Below are positions 11,833-23,830 of a stretch of 64,000 nucleotides of DNA, piece by piece (the stretch's first letter is position 1; every line of letters begins with the position of its first letter). The position numbers and the translations under genes are program-made. Where the stretch lies: the NCBI GenBank assembly GCA_963971285.1, contig OZ020248.1:12152001-12216000 (forward strand). Reading direction: 5' to 3'. The notes below the pieces were generated by a model. The model was not told the origin of the DNA, ran no database searches, and was given only the letters and a program-made list of their open reading frames with translations. This DNA comes from Astropecten irregularis (taxonomy: Eukaryota; Echinodermata; Asteroidea; Paxillosida; Astropectinidae).

Positions 11833-12102
11833 TCAGTCCCATACGGTGCCCACTTTTTGAGAAAACAGTGAAAAACAGCCACAGTTTTTCTTAAGTCTTT
11901 TCTCTTTTATTTTTGATCTTTTGAAGGATCAAAAAGATTAAGTTCGGTCATTGTCTTACTAATTTCTGGATAAATACACCATTTCAGACAGAAAAATGTT
12001 TACGATGTGTTTCTACCACCACCATCTTCATACCCTGTAGGTTATACGTAAATCTATGAACATTTCTGTTTGGTTTCTTACCAAAGTATAATACTACCTT
12101 TA
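11833..12102 (-). mobile_element. MITE family A, left-truncated
   Basis: Begins in the CAGTCCCATACGGTGCCCAC core and runs to GTATAATACTACCTTTA. The base run before it (GCTCAAGCTCGGGCTCAGGCT) looks like part of a GGCTC-rich repeat. Confidence 0.75.
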
Positions 12103-12284
12103 CAGAATATATGCAAAAACCTGTCGCTGCAAAATTATGTTATGTTTATGAGATAAAGAACAGCTTGGTAATATAACGGGTTAAAAGTATTATACAGAAT
12201 TGGTAAAGGTAACAGAGCGGCACTTCTAATTAATTTGTGTCTGATCCAGCATGTGTACATGAAATAATAAACCTGACAATTTTA

Positions 12285-12540
12285 GGTCAATCAGACATCT
12301 TGAGTCACGAAAAAATAGCAAAAACTTTTTTATCAAACATAAAGAATGGTTTTTTATCTTACACCGAGATCAAAACTGTTTTCGGTCGTTGTTTTACTTA
12401 TTTCTCGATTAATACACCACTTCAGTCGGAATTATTTTAATGGCATGTTTCTACCAGCACCATCTTTATACCCTGAAAGTAGTGTAAATCTGTGAACATG
12501 TCTGTTTGGGTATTTCACCAATCCTGTGCTGTACCTTAAA
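12285..12540 (-). mobile_element. MITE family B, partial
   Basis: Inverse family B: CATAAAGAATGGTTTT, GAGATCAAAACTGTTTTCGG, then the GTTTCTACCAGCACCATC half, ending near CTGTACCTT. Confidence 0.7.
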
Positions 12541-12818
12541 TTAGCCTGGGTCATAATTCCAGTTAATTGCACTGACGCAAAAAGGCCATTATTTTCTTGC
12601 ATCACAAAGTCAGCGCGTCTAATTGTATAATTTCCTCAATACAAGTAATAAACTGCTGCAATGCTCATCATCCAAAATGACCTGAAATATATAAAATGCT
12701 TGGAGTGGGAGGGCCTGACGCTTTCACAATCCTTGCAGGATCTTTATCAAAGGCTAAATAGTATATCATTTCCTAACAGTGGGCCGTCTTTGCTTTTCTC
12801 CACCCCCGTTCTCTGCAG

Positions 12819-13176
12819 GGTACGCCGTCACGCCGACCTCCAAACGGCTGTCACCCTCCTAATCCTTCTCGGTATCTTCGTGCTGTGCTGGACGCCCATC
12901 ATGGTACTGACCCTGCTGGTGGGTACGGGTAGCCTTCCAGACGAGGCCGGCTCACACACCTACCTGACCGTAGCCGCCGTGGTGGTCTTCGTGGTGCCAG
13001 CCTGCAACCCTTACGTCTACTCCATGCGCAACGCGCACTTCCGCGCTGCGTCCGTCGACTTCCTGTCGGCCACATGGGCGCGTCTCACTGCGTCCTGCCG
13101 ACGGGGGAAGAAGGACCGGGATGACGGCGCGCCGCTGGAGCACGGGACGGAGGGGAACCACCAACCACCAGCCTGA
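12819..13176 (+). CDS. Rhodopsin-like GPCR, 3'-terminal exon (TM6-TM7)
   Basis: A pyrimidine tract ending TTCTCTGCAG (to 12818) gives a good acceptor. The exon opens with VRRHADLQTAVTLL, typical of the third-loop/TM6 junction. It then has CWTP in TM6 and ACNPYVYSMRN, the NPxxY motif ending TM7, followed by FR and a basic C-tail that stops at 13174-13176. Length and motif order match the last third of a class A receptor. TM1-TM5 and the DRY motif are not seen upstream within 12.8 kb, so either the intron is long or this is a stranded fragment. The exon is much GC-richer than its flanks, as coding DNA is here. Ligand class cannot be told. Confidence 0.7.
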
Positions 13177-13254
13177 TCTAGTAGGTCTACATATGGTTCA
13201 TCTGCCAAACGATCTGAATACACTTTCTGAACTTATGGTGTGCAAATTGCAGGG

Positions 13255-13668
13255 ACCTAATTTCATAGAGCTGCTTATTAAAGGTAGTATCATACTTTGG
13301 TTTTTATCAAAGAAATACAGATTCATGGGGAAAAATATCAAGACGGATAAAGTTACAGTTATCTGTGATAATTTCAGTCAAATACGGTGCCCACTTTTTG
13401 AGAAAACGGTGAAAAAACAGCCACAGTATTTCTTAAGTCTTTTCACTTTTATTTGTGATCTTTTAAAATATCAAACAGATTTTCGGTCGCTGTTTTACAA
13501 ATTTCTGGATAAATACACCATTTCAGGCGAAAAAAAAATGTTAACGGTATGTTTCTACCACCACCATCTTCATACCCTGTAAGTTATAAGTAAATCTGTG
13601 AACATTTCTGTTTTGGTTTCTTACCAAAGTATGTACTACCTTTAAGCAGCTGTACGAAATTGGCCCTG
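13255..13668. mobile_element. MITE family E, split by a family A copy
   Basis: Family E ends read GGGGCCAATTTCATAGAGCTGCTTAAGCA and inverse in better copies (61870-62055). Here the ends TTTCATAGAGCTGCTTA and AAGCAGCTGTACGAAATTGG are only the flanks of a family A element. Confidence 0.65.
13278..13645 (-). mobile_element. MITE family A, full length
   Basis: TTAAAGGTAGTATCATACTTTGG and the inverse CCAAAGTATGTACTACCTTTAA bound a complete copy, 40-odd bases after the GPCR stop codon region and inside a family E element. Confidence 0.85.
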
Positions 13669-13669
13669 T

Positions 13670-14229
13670 GAATTATTATAAATATAAGTATTACTATCTT
13701 TCCAAGTTCAACCTTTGTTAAACTTGGTTGTACGTCGAAAGCCCGTAGGCTCGAGGGAGCGTGCATTTACGTATTGCCACACGTCCTGCTAAAATGTACC
13801 ACATTGGCAACGTGGACTGATTACCAGCCTCCCTCCTCCATAAAAAGGGAACGCAGGCCTATATCTATTATTCAGCAAATTTGTCAGACGACCTATATAT
13901 TCATTCCGCCCATTAGCGTTGCTATCGCCGTCGTCACGTGAAAATGGAACTTTGATTTGATTTCCTGCCTGCAACCTCTCGGGAAAATGAATTGGACGCC
14001 GTGATAAAGTGGGGGACAATCTAGTTCCGAATGGGAACGAGTATTCATTTAGTGTCCATTAATATTCAAGCGATAATATCGCGAATCCTAGGAACGCAAT
14101 GCTAATGACTGTTTTTGTACAATAAAGTTGTTGACTGTAGTGTCATTGCAGTACATGTACATGGCATTACCGAAAGTGTTACTATTTTAATGCTAACTCG
14201 CCCCAGAGAAAAAAAGTCGTAGGGCCTAG
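13670..14229. other. Unassigned stretch
   Basis: Nothing recognisable as gene or known repeat. A CACGTG-like site and a run of short palindromes (GATAATATCGCG) are present. Confidence 0.3.
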
Positions 14230-14470
14230 TTTCGAAACGGAGGCTCCAGCTTCGGCACCATTTCGTGAATCCATTCTAAAAAAAAAAAAAAACGGGTATC
14301 AAAATAGTGACTTTTGACTGCGGTTCGGAAGCATGTTATCTGGTTTGAAAAGGAAAACAGAGATGCAGCTTCAATGGAAACCCACAACCTATATTTTTCA
14401 GCATACGGAACCAGAGCCTTAGCCTGAGCCTGAGCCTGGGCCTGCGCCTCCTTTTTGCAAAGAGCCTTAA
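14230..14470. mobile_element. MITE family D
   Basis: Left TTTCGAAACGGAGGCTCCAG and right CCTCCTTTTTGCAAAG are imperfect inverse ends. The core has GCGGTTCGGAAGCATG and CCTATATTTTTCAGCATA. Confidence 0.65.
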
Positions 14471-14572
14471 AGCCAGTGGAGGCAAGGTGGAATGGCAGAG
14501 ACCATGTCCCTTGAGTCTGGCTTTGACCATTGATTACACAGTACTGCAGCCCTTTACGTAGGCTATAGAGGT

Positions 14573-14723
14573 TTTTCACCAACGTCATAAAATCACGTGA
14601 TTGGCCGTCAAGCTTTTCTATGTTGTCCATGGTTATCCGTAGGATGTTGCATGTGCACTGAAGCGTATTGTTTCGCGTGTGCAATCACTGTGCTTGACGG
14701 CCAATGACGTCACGTGAATAACC
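14573..14723. mobile_element. MITE family F (E-box plus TGACGTCA ends)
   Basis: Ends CTATAGAGGTTTTTCACC and the inverse. Subterminal ACGTGATTGGCCGTCAAGC and GCTTGACGGCCAATGACGTC are inverse copies. The middle has GTTGTCCATGGTTA and CACTGAAGCGTATTGTTTC. Second copy at 58145. Confidence 0.75.
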
Positions 14724-14779
14724 TGTTATCATTTTGTGAGATTTGGGACGGTGTGTAGGTTAAATCTGCCTCCACCCTT

Positions 14780-15024
14780 AAATGTGTCCGGGAGACATAA
14801 GTGTCCCCGGGCAACATGGCCACAACCGTAAAATGTGTCCCCGGACAACTGTTCTTAACCACAAGCGTGTAAATGTGTCCCCCGGACAACTGTACATGGC
14901 AACGAACGTGTAAATGTGTCCCGGACAATTGTACATGACCACAAGCGTGTAAATGTGTCCTCGAACACATACATGGCCACAACCGTGTAAATGTGTTCCC
15001 GGACAACTGTACATGGCCACAAGC
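14780..15024. repeat. ~40 bp minisatellite, 6 units
   Basis: AAATGTGTCC starts units at 14780, 14831, 14871, 14912, 14951 and 14989. Unit core CCGGACAACTGTACATGGCCACAAGCGTGT in parts. Confidence 0.9.
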
Positions 15025-16065
15025 AGAGGTAATTTTGTCAGCATGCTGTGCAAGTGTGCATGCATCATTTTTATTACCTTTGGTTTTGTAAGCTACGGTC
15101 CTTGCATTTCTATTTCATAATTCAATATTGAAATCGATTTTATTGCCGTACTGAACGCTGCAGTTTCTCTGGCGCAATGCAGGCAATTTCTGTTCTTTTC
15201 AACCTATAGCTTTTCTTCACCTTCAGATTTAACTTCATTTTGACGCAGGTGCAAGCCTTCCTCATTGCATGGGCAGCCCAATGGCACATACAGTATACTG
15301 GTACGATGTCATTATAAACTGTATAATCCCCACTGAATTAACGCGCTGCGCGTGAAAAATGATTATTTTTTTGTATACAAGGACGTCGAGCGAAAATGAA
15401 TTCAATGGGGAAAGTGAATCACAACAAACCAAGGCAACGCCTACAGTACAGTCCCTGTAGGTTACAGTAGGTTACTCAAAATAAGGATGACTGATGGGCT
15501 GTCATAGATTACGGTGTCAAAATGGCGGTTAATGGGGTTTCTTTACGAGCCTGTGACATTGAATCAACTCGTTTATATTGTGGACAAATTGTCCTCTTGT
15601 TTACGTATTGCCGGATACCTTTTCTCAAAGGTGGTTGAATAATTAATTTACGGCTATAGTACAATTGAATGCAAGGGTTTGACACTCAATGTCAGGTTAT
15701 GGGATGGGTCCACGAAACAATGTTTTGAAATTTTAGATAATGTAGTATTCTTGACAGATTTCCATACAATGTGAGTTGACTTAAAGACCGACTCTCAAAA
15801 GTCTCCCATTGCTTTGTGTGTGGGTACGTTGTGGACGTGTGCGAGTCCATATAACGTCTTGCATGGGATCCTGCCTCACGCTATTGGCCAACGTATACTG
15901 TATAATAATATGCCTACGTGCAACCTAGCTGATATTCATGCGAACATTAATGTCTTTATCTAATAATGGGGTGGGGTTGCATTGGTACATATACAGTACA
16001 TGGCGTTTCCCGTCATTTAATTATTTCCATATTTGATATTGGTCTACCTCTTGTTGCCGATAGAC
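15025..16065. other. Unassigned stretch
   Basis: No gene. A half copy of the repeat AGACCGA.TCTCAAAAGTCTCCCATTG (compare 39015-39150) lies at 15786-15812. Confidence 0.35.
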
Positions 16066-16160
16066 CGTAAAGGCCGCCGCACACGTGAGGTAAGTGCTGA
16101 GCTAACGGCCTCGAGAGATTTTTTGCTCAGCAGATAGCTCTCGTGTGCGGCGGCCTTAAG
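16066..16160. mobile_element. Short palindromic MITE
   Basis: AAGGCCGCCGCACACG..GAG and CTCTCGTGTGCGGCGGCCTT are inverse ends about 60 bp apart, with GCTGAG/CTCAGC continuing the arms. Confidence 0.7.
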
Positions 16161-16497
16161 GCTTTATTGTGAGTATGGAAGGCCAAGTGGTGCAAAATAT
16201 TAATTTGCTTCACAGAGCTTTTCATCCGAAATTTAATTAATAAGATGTATTTATGTTCGGTACTTTTACAGAACACATCACATTCTTTGTTTTGTTTTTT
16301 AGCGTTTCCCAAAATATTAAATTCTATTTTTGGAATGTTCATATGTCACATCGTGTAAATATACACTGTGAGTATATATGTTGTGTTTAGCATATTATGA
16401 CCTCCATATAGTTTCTGCCATAATCGGCTGTTACTATTATATACTATTCTACGAAATGATGTACACTGTATTACAATTAATGTAAACTCCTCAATTA

Positions 16498-16967
16498 GTT
16501 CTGCAACTCAAGCTTGAGGGGTGGTATATTTTGTGTTACTGATCTATGAACGGTGAAACTGGTATAATTGGAAAGCATGATTATTCCTCTTTGCAATGAC
16601 GTGTCATTTGTTATGCTAATGTAATCGTGGAATGTACAGTATGCAGCAATGTCAAAAACATATTTATTTTAGTATTGAATTCCCAATTGTTTGGAGTATG
16701 GACCGAGTTTGATGAATGGTGTTGATGCGCTGATGCGTGACAGCACGGTCCAAACATGGTGTATTCTCATTTGCGTTTCGCAACATTTCACTTCTGACTT
16801 TGCCCTTTATTCAGGAGAAATGCACATTCCATGATTACATAATCACAACAGATGACACATCATTGTAAAGAAGAATAATCAGGCTTTCCAATGATACCAG
16901 TTTTACCTTTTATAGATCAATAACAAAAATATCATAATTATCATCCCTCAAATTTTGAGTTGCAGAA
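16498..16967. mobile_element. TIR transposon with ~145 bp arms, no ORF
   Basis: Arms 16498-16640 and 16822-16967 are inverse copies: GTTCTGCAACTCAA ends, then ATTGATCTATGAA, ACTGGTAT.ATTGGAAAGC and TGATTATTC blocks in each. The ~180 bp middle has no reading frame of note. Confidence 0.75.
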
Positions 16968-17547
16968 CATTTTTGAGTGGTTTATTTTGGTTTTAAACTG
17001 GCACCGGCCCATATAATAAAGGAGCACTGTTTAATGAATGACATTGTATGGTTTATAATGCATGGCCATGTATAGTCATTGTACACATGCAGCCACTGTC
17101 GTCGCTCGTCCACCTGTGTAACGTTATGTATGAATTATATATAAGTTAAAAGGCACATATACATGTATATTTACCTATAAACGAAGCATGCGACTTTTCA
17201 AGCAACGTTAATTGTGACATCGGGTTCACGTTTTCAAGTTTTCTGTATTTGTTAAATTAACAATAGAAATAAAAATGGAAAAACAAATGAAAGGAAAACA
17301 CGAAAACCTTTTTTGTTTGTCTGACATCCGGGGATTTTGTGACGTCAGTGCGGAGCGCTATAATGAATGAAACCCGTGTTCGAAAAGAAGTCCACTTTTG
17401 CAAAGTGGTTCTCAGTCTTATTCCGTTTTGCCTTTAAACTTAATACAGAAAATGAAATTAGGATATTTTTAAGTCAAGCTGCATTTATAGTAAATTTTTG
17501 ATAATTGTACGAGATTTTAAATATTTTTCTCTGTGACAATTACAGTG

Positions 17548-17788
17548 TAATGGCGAATTATCCAGAAATTAGTAAAACCAAAGATCGAAAACAGTTTGGA
17601 TCTCGGGATAAGATCAAAACCATTCTTTATGTTTTATATAAAAAAAGTTTCGTTATGTTCTCAGTGACTCACATAATGTCCGATTGAGCTCAAATTTTCA
17701 CAAGTGTGTTATTTTATGTCACATGTTGAATTGTACAAAGTATGAGTGCTGTTCTGTGACCTTTACCAATTATGTATTATACCTTGAA
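17548..17788 (+). mobile_element. MITE family B, right part
   Basis: From TTATCCAGAAATTAGTAAAACC to ATGTATTATACCTTGAA, with GATCTCGGGATAAGATC and GTGCTGTTCTGTGACC. A family C end (GTGACGTCAGTGCGGAGCGC) lies just upstream at 17340-17362. Confidence 0.75.
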
Positions 17789-17799
17789 GCAAGAAAATC

Positions 17800-18365
17800 A
17801 TGTGGAAAATGGGAAAGGTTATTAAACTCTTTCGTCTGGACAACTTGCAAGAACCTCTGTTTTCTCGCACTGAAAGTGCCACGTGCGCCACGTGTCCCAA
17901 CAGTACAGCTGTGTGTGTTTACGCCTTTCGCTTTCTAGGCGTCTGTGATGCTGTATCTATTGAATGAGAAATTGCTGACTGATGGAAGATTTCTCAACTC
18001 TGCTCTTTTCACCTGTCACTCCTATGACGATTTCAATGATCCGTGATGAGGGCGTATTATGTACAGTGCCCTGTACGTCTTCGCGAGCTACGCTTCACTT
18101 CTGGCTGAATGCCAGTGGATCGAGATGACGCTAATAAATTATACGCGACTGGTAATTCTGTAAACGTCCGCTATGGTCCGTCTTGGTTTATTTTCCTCGG
18201 ATGCTGAAGGACCGAACGGAATCGGATTTCATGGTCTAAAGCTCTGGGTCAGGTTTCCACTTCTTCTTTTTTTATCCTCGGGACGAGCCTTGAGAAAAGT
18301 ATGCCGGACTTTGCATGTAAGTCACGCCGTCTGATTGATGTCTTCTTGTCACTTGACGCATTATA
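17800..18365. other. Unassigned stretch
   Basis: No gene seen. Confidence 0.3.
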
Positions 18366-18369
18366 TGCT

Positions 18370-18880
18370 GGTCAGATCTGACACGTACCGGATCAGATCT
18401 GACACAATCCGGGTACGATCTGACACATTTCGGGCGTCGGATCTTACACATTCTCGGTCAGTCTTACACTTTCCTGGTCAGACCCGAGTGACATGTCCCC
18501 GATCAGATCTTACACATTCTCGGTCATGTCTTACATGCACATTCCCGGTCAGATCTGACACATTCCCGGTCAGATCTGACACATTCTCAGTCAGGTCTTA
18601 CATGCACTTTCCTGCCCAGATCTGACACACTGTTCCCGGTCAGATCTGACACATTCCCAGTCAGGTCTTATACATGCACTTTCCTGCTCAGATCTGACAC
18701 ATTCCCGGTCAGATCTGACACATTCCCGGTCAGGTCTTACATGCACTTTCCTGCTCAGATCTGACACATTCCCGGTCAGATCTGACATATTCCCGGTCAG
18801 GTCTTACATGCACTTTCCTGCTCAGATCTGACACATTCCCGGTCAGATCTGACACATTCTCGGTCAGGTCTTACTTGCAC
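18370..18880. repeat. Composite minisatellite with AGATCT cores
   Basis: Units CAGATCTGACACATTCCCGGT (21 bp) alternate with CAGGTCTTACATGCACTTTC..-type units. In the right half they form a higher-order repeat of about 67 bp (two of the first, one of the second). The left half is more varied. Open frames across it are a by-product. Confidence 0.9.
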
Positions 18881-19370
18881 TTACATGAACAGAACAACAC
18901 GTCTTTGTCTAATGTATCAAGTCTTGTATGATAATATCTGTTGTTTGATCGGGATTTAAAAACTGCCTTTGAAAAAAAAAAGTGCGATACAATTCTGTAT
19001 AAATAAGTGAATTTATATGATAAAAACCAAGTATTCAGAGTACATTGCATTTGCACGTGCACACTCCAAATCATGCACAATACCGTCAATATGCCTCCGA
19101 ATCGGCCACTTGATTCAAGCAGCGTATGTCATGTTGGAAAATATTTTGTACAATTTGCATATCTAATGCATGCAAGTAACGACACCAGTATAAATGTTGA
19201 GTTTTATGGTGTATTCTATATTTTGATGTACGTGACACATTTTTGTGTTTGAGTGCATGTATCATTTTGGGCGATTCCAAATAGTGCGCTTTGCATGGCG
19301 TAGGCCAAATAATTTATGTAAAGGCGGCCTTTACGAAATAAGTCTTGAGGCTAGGCTTGGGATTTATATT

Positions 19371-19500
19371 GCTACTGCCATTTTGTGTCCTTAATGACGT
19401 GAAGGGATTGAGATACATGGTGAAGCTGGAGCCTTTCTTCTGCTTCGTCACGTGGCCCAATCCCTTCATTTCGTTTTGCGGGCCTCAAATGGCGGTAGCA
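19371..19500. mobile_element. Short palindromic MITE
   Basis: Left GCTACTGCCATTTTG and right CAAATGGCGGTAGC are inverse. GGGATTGAGATACATGG links it to 5983-6083. Confidence 0.6.
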
Positions 19501-19669
19501 AAATAAGTACCAAGCCCAGCCTCTCAAGCCAGGTTTCGTAAAATCCAATAACACGTGGAATCTGTTTCCAGACCCTTTCCAGATGTGAATTTTGTCGACA
19601 CATTCCGTGAATTGTGATTGGCCAACGCGGTGCAAACTCTTGGTGGCCGATATTTTGGAATTGTCCACA

Positions 19670-20572
19670 AGTTACCCGAGTCGAAAGTCCAAGTGCGGAC
19701 ACCGGTGATATTTGCTCATTTTTCATTTAACCATCGGCTCGGTTAAATCCCTGGAGAGAAAATTCCAGTGCGGACAGGGCTTTAAGAGCAGTTTAGTTTG
19801 ATTGAAGTCGACTTTACATAACTTATATAAGGATAAGGTGGCTTTTACTTTCACTAAGTCGATCCACTGGACTTGGTATGATTATTTTTATTTTTGTCTT
19901 CATCTTACTATATACCGTACCTGTATGTACATGTATGTAATTAGTGCTAGCGGATGGCGCACGCACAGCGGAAGCTCTCACAAAATGCCCTGGACACTAA
20001 GTGCTCAAAGCATGAGTCCTTGGTAGAACCGGTCTTTCCTTGAAGCATGTTCCGTTTCTCAATCAGATTAAAGCTGTACTGCCCTTGTTTATAAGCAGAA
20101 GGATTCATAAAGGACACTTACTTACATTAACACATTAAAAAATAATAAAAATAATTCAACGGCATAAAGAATTATTATACAAATTTGACCTCATTTGTTT
20201 CAAAAACTTGTACTGATACATTATACATTACAAATGCTGGACTTATGTTGCTTGTTTAAAAAACAACAATTATTTATCGGTAATGGATGATGTTTTTATT
20301 AGACAATGAATCCTTTAATGTATTACGTGTATTTTGTACCAAAATTGTATACTAATGACCGTTATTTAAACTTAATGAAAACGACGAAATCATAAAATAG
20401 ATTTTTGAGAATTCCCGTCTTAAAGTTGCACTTGCCCATTATTATTGTTTTGAATCTGATGAAAATAAAAACTAATACTGTTATTGTTTATAACACCCAT
20501 AAAATTGTAATTGATTTCGTTTCTTTCGTTTTAGAACAACAATGAAAAAGAAAAACCTTAGTCTTGTGATTG
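19670..20572. other. Unassigned AT-rich stretch
   Basis: No gene seen. A CTCGGGTAACT/AACCGA..TCGGTTAAA-like inverse pair lies at 19670-19750, perhaps a decayed MITE. Confidence 0.3.
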
Positions 20573-20930
20573 TTAAAGGTACAGTACGGGATTGGTCACA
20601 TACCCAAACAGAAATAATCACAGATTTAACTTTCCGGATACGGAGATACTGCTGATAGAAACATTAAACCGTTGAAATATTTCTGCCTGAAATGGTGTAT
20701 CTATCCAGACATTAATAAAACCAAATTAAGACCGAAAACATTTTTGATCTCGAGGTAAGATCAAAAACATTCTTGTTGTCGAGTTTTCGCTATTTTCTCG
20801 TGACTCGATCATAATTACGATTGAGCTCAAATTTTTACTGGTTCTTTAATTATTTCATGTACATGCTGGATCAAACAAAGTGTGAGTGCTGTTCTGCGAC
20901 CAATTTACCAATCATGTATTATACCTTTAA
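20573..20930 (+). mobile_element. MITE family B, full length
   Basis: TTAAAGGTACAGTACGGGAT to ATGTATTATACCTTTAA, with GATCTCGAGGTAAGATC. Confidence 0.85.
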
Positions 20931-21207
20931 ATTATTATGTCCGCGGACCTCATAATTCTGTAAGTTACCCAAAGAGACGAATACGTGTGATGGCGTGCTA
21001 AATCCCTCCTTCACGTTTGTTTACTGTTGGATGGTATGGAAAGCTCTTAAGTCTACGTATTTGCACGCATGCATGGTCTTTTCTGCAACTCTGTGTCATG
21101 TATGTTCAAATTCTTCCGGATCGTGTGCAACTTCCTACACACTCTTCCTGTCATCCGTTTGATTGAACAGCGAAGGTAGGTAGTTCCATGGAGGAAGGAG
21201 GGACATT

Positions 21208-21420
21208 TGGCGTTTACGAAACGGAGGCTCAGGCTCCAGCTCTGACATGCATAATGCTGAAAATAATAGGTTGTATGTTTTTCATAAAAGTTGAAGCTCT
21301 GTTTTCCTTTTCAAATCAGATAATGTACTTCAGAACCGCAGACAAAAGCTTCTATATATTTTTATACCAGTGGAGTCGGAGTCTGAGACGGAGCTTGAGC
21401 CTCCGTTTCGTAAACGCCCA
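21208..21420. mobile_element. MITE family D, clear inverted ends
   Basis: TGGCGTTTACGAAACGGAGG at the left; the inverse of TGGGCGTTTACGAAACGGAG at the right. Core AATGCTGAAAATAATAGGTT and AAAGTTGAAGCTCTG match the other D copies. Confidence 0.85.
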
Positions 21421-21484
21421 TAGTCACTTTCGAAGCTGCTTGTAGTGGCTGCCGACTCGCCAACAGAGGGCGCCAGACTCACTC

Positions 21485-21850
21485 CTTAAAAGTAGTAAAT
21501 CATACTTTGGTAAGAAACCAAAACATAAATGTTCACAGATTTATGTATAACTTTCAGGGTGTGAAGATGGTGATGGTAGAAACCTACCGTTAACATTTTT
21601 CCGCCCGAAATGGTGTATTTATCCAGAAATTAGTAAAACAACGACCGAAAATCTGTTTGATCTTTTAAAAGAGAAAAATAAAAGAGAAAATTAAGACTTA
21701 AGAAATATTCAGTGGCTGTTTGTGCTGTTTTCTAAAAAATGGGCACCGTATGGGACTGAAATTTTCACAGATGATTGTTACTGTATCTGTCTTGATATTT
21801 TTGCCCATGAATCTGTATTTCTTTGATAAAGTATGATAATTATTATTAAA
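21485..21850 (+). mobile_element. MITE family A, full length
   Basis: TTAAAAGTAGTAAATCATACT to TGATAATTATTATTAAAG. Core CACCGTATGGGACTGAA and GATCTTTTAAAAGA present. Confidence 0.85.
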
Positions 21851-22339
21851 GACGTCATCATTACAAGATTCTTTTGCTTGCTGTCTGTTATGAGCCACCG
21901 TAGAATTAGCATGTACGGAGAAATAGTTATCTGTCGAAATTTTGGCTCTTCAAGTTACATATGCACCAGGCAAGATGACTACAATTTGCAGAACTTGCAC
22001 CCCTCTTTTAAGATGTCTTGTTCGAAGAAAAAGGTAATAGTTTACCGTGATTATCAGTATTAATATTATGTAAAAGATATGGGTTGATCTTGTGTTTTGT
22101 TGACTTAATGGTTGAGTTGAAGCAGTTTGTTAAGTTGTTCCCAGTTTCCGGACAACACAAACACACGTGTTGTAAAACGTGTGTAGGCCGACTAGTAGGC
22201 CTATGCCCTGTACTAGCTGTAGCCCAGTAACTTAGTTACAACTTACATTGCAAAGAGTTTACTAGTTAACCGTCTTCATTTTGGGAAACAGTTTTAAATG
22301 ATAAATATTTGGAAAGGGTTCACTCGACCAGTGTTGTAT

Positions 22340-22492
22340 CCGAGTCCACAACCTCCGAGGCCAAGGCCGAGTCCGAGTCATGGGTCTCCGAGGCCAAGGC
22401 CGAGGCCGAGGCTGAGTTTCTCACAAGTAGCCGAGGCCAAGGCCGAGTCCGAGTCATGGGTCTCCGAGGCCGAGGCCAAGGCCGAGTCACAT
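22340..22492. repeat. Low-complexity (CGAGGC)-based repeat
   Basis: Two ~75 bp blocks, each with CCGAGTCATGGGTCTCCGAG, built of GAGGCCAAGGCC steps. Confidence 0.85.
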
Positions 22493-22725
22493 ATGAGCAT
22501 ATCATTTCACTCCGCAAGAGACTGTTTGCTAGTCTAGACGCGATACCCGAACTTTCCAATGCGGTTTATAACCACACTAGCACAGTTCACCATGCTCTCA
22601 ATTCATTACATTTGATGAATTACACACTAACTTTCTTTCTGAACGTGTTTATTTAATGAAAAATATTTAATTGTCCCCCTGAAATGTTGGGAAACACATT
22701 CCAGTTTGAAATAAAAAAATCTTCC

Positions 22726-22856
22726 CGGCCTCGGACCGAGTCATCATTCAAAATTCTTCGAGGCCGAGGCCAAGGCCGAGTCATGGACCCACGAGGCCGA
22801 GGCCGAGGCCGAGGCAGCAAATTTTCGGCCTCGAGGCCGAGGCCGGCCTCGAGTCA
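22726..22856. repeat. Low-complexity (CGAGGC)-based repeat, second block
   Basis: GAGGCCGAGGCCAAGGCCGAG steps again, 230 bp beyond the first block. GAGTCATGG recurs. Confidence 0.85.
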
Positions 22857-23062
22857 TACAACACTGCACTCGACACTCGGCAGCTCGAGTACGTCCTAAC
22901 GTTACATGTAAAGTTAGTTAGGCCTAGGCTAGGGCCCCAATAAAAAACAACTTTTTGTATAAAAGAGACTCACACTTATTGACTTAGTTGGGGGAGGGAG
23001 GGGGGGGGTACCTAAATAGGCCTATTCTCTCGGTGGGACATCCTGGCATCCTTTTTTAAATT

Positions 23063-23830
23063 CGCAGTGGCTATCGTTACGGCAGCCGTAACGCATTTCC
23101 CAATGGCTATAGTTATGGCACTGCAACTGCGCACGCGCGATTACTTCGAAGCTAGCGTGTTTTGTACACGTGTGGCCGTGGGTACGGTACGCGTGGGATG
23201 CATTGCATGCACAGGACTTTTCATTACATTGCGCAGACGAGGTTTGACGTGTAGCCAAAGAGACATGGTAAATTCTCTCGTTGTTGGCGCAGAATTTGCC
23301 TCTTTTGGTGAATTGTCATATATATGTACATGTAGTTCCATTTATGTTTATTTCAACTAATAATCCGAGTCATGAATTTGTTAAAAAGAAAACATAAATT
23401 GCAAAGAGTTATCATATCCGGTCATAGAGAACTTGTGTAAAAGTACAATGAGCACCGTATGGGACTGAGATTTCACAGATGACTGTTGCTGTATCTTTCC
23501 TTGATTATTTTTCCCCATGAATCTGCATTTATTCGTCCATGCTACCCGGCCCATGAAAAAGACTTTCTTTCCTCCATGTTTTACCAAAAACACCCAAAAC
23601 AAAACAAACAAATAGTCTAGGCATGGGTCTAACGTTAAACGGAAAAGAGAAAAATCAAATGAAAAGTTGAGAAGACAAATTACTCTGGTTTATTTGCACA
23701 GTGCTACTGCCGTAAAGTAACGTTAAGGTTACAGCTATAACTCACACCGTCATCGCGCGTGCGCAGTTGCAGTGCCGTAACTATAGCCATTGGGAATTGC
23801 GTTACGGCTGCCGTAACGATAGCCACTGCG
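23063..23830. mobile_element. Long-TIR DNA transposon with 9 bp target duplication
   Basis: Left arm 23063-23139 and right arm 23753-23830 are near-perfect inverse copies, beginning CGCAGTGGCTATCGTTACGG. TTTTAAATT stands directly outside both ends (23054-23062 and 23831-23839), an exact 9 bp target duplication. A 9-bp duplication and long arms are typical of Mutator-like elements (established); assignment here is inference. The 610 bp interior has no transposase and holds a family A fragment, so it is non-autonomous. Confidence 0.85.
23448..23532 (+). mobile_element. MITE family A fragment
   Basis: CACCGTATGGGACTGAGATT to CCCCATGAATCTGCATTT only, inside the long-TIR element. Confidence 0.7.

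Noticed and set aside
18335..18788. Open frames rich in SDT and RSD repeats
   Set aside because: They translate the AGATCTGACACATT minisatellite on each strand and have no domain.
18370..18880. CRISPR-like alternation of repeats and spacers
   Set aside because: All spacers are themselves repeat variants and the genome is eukaryotic.
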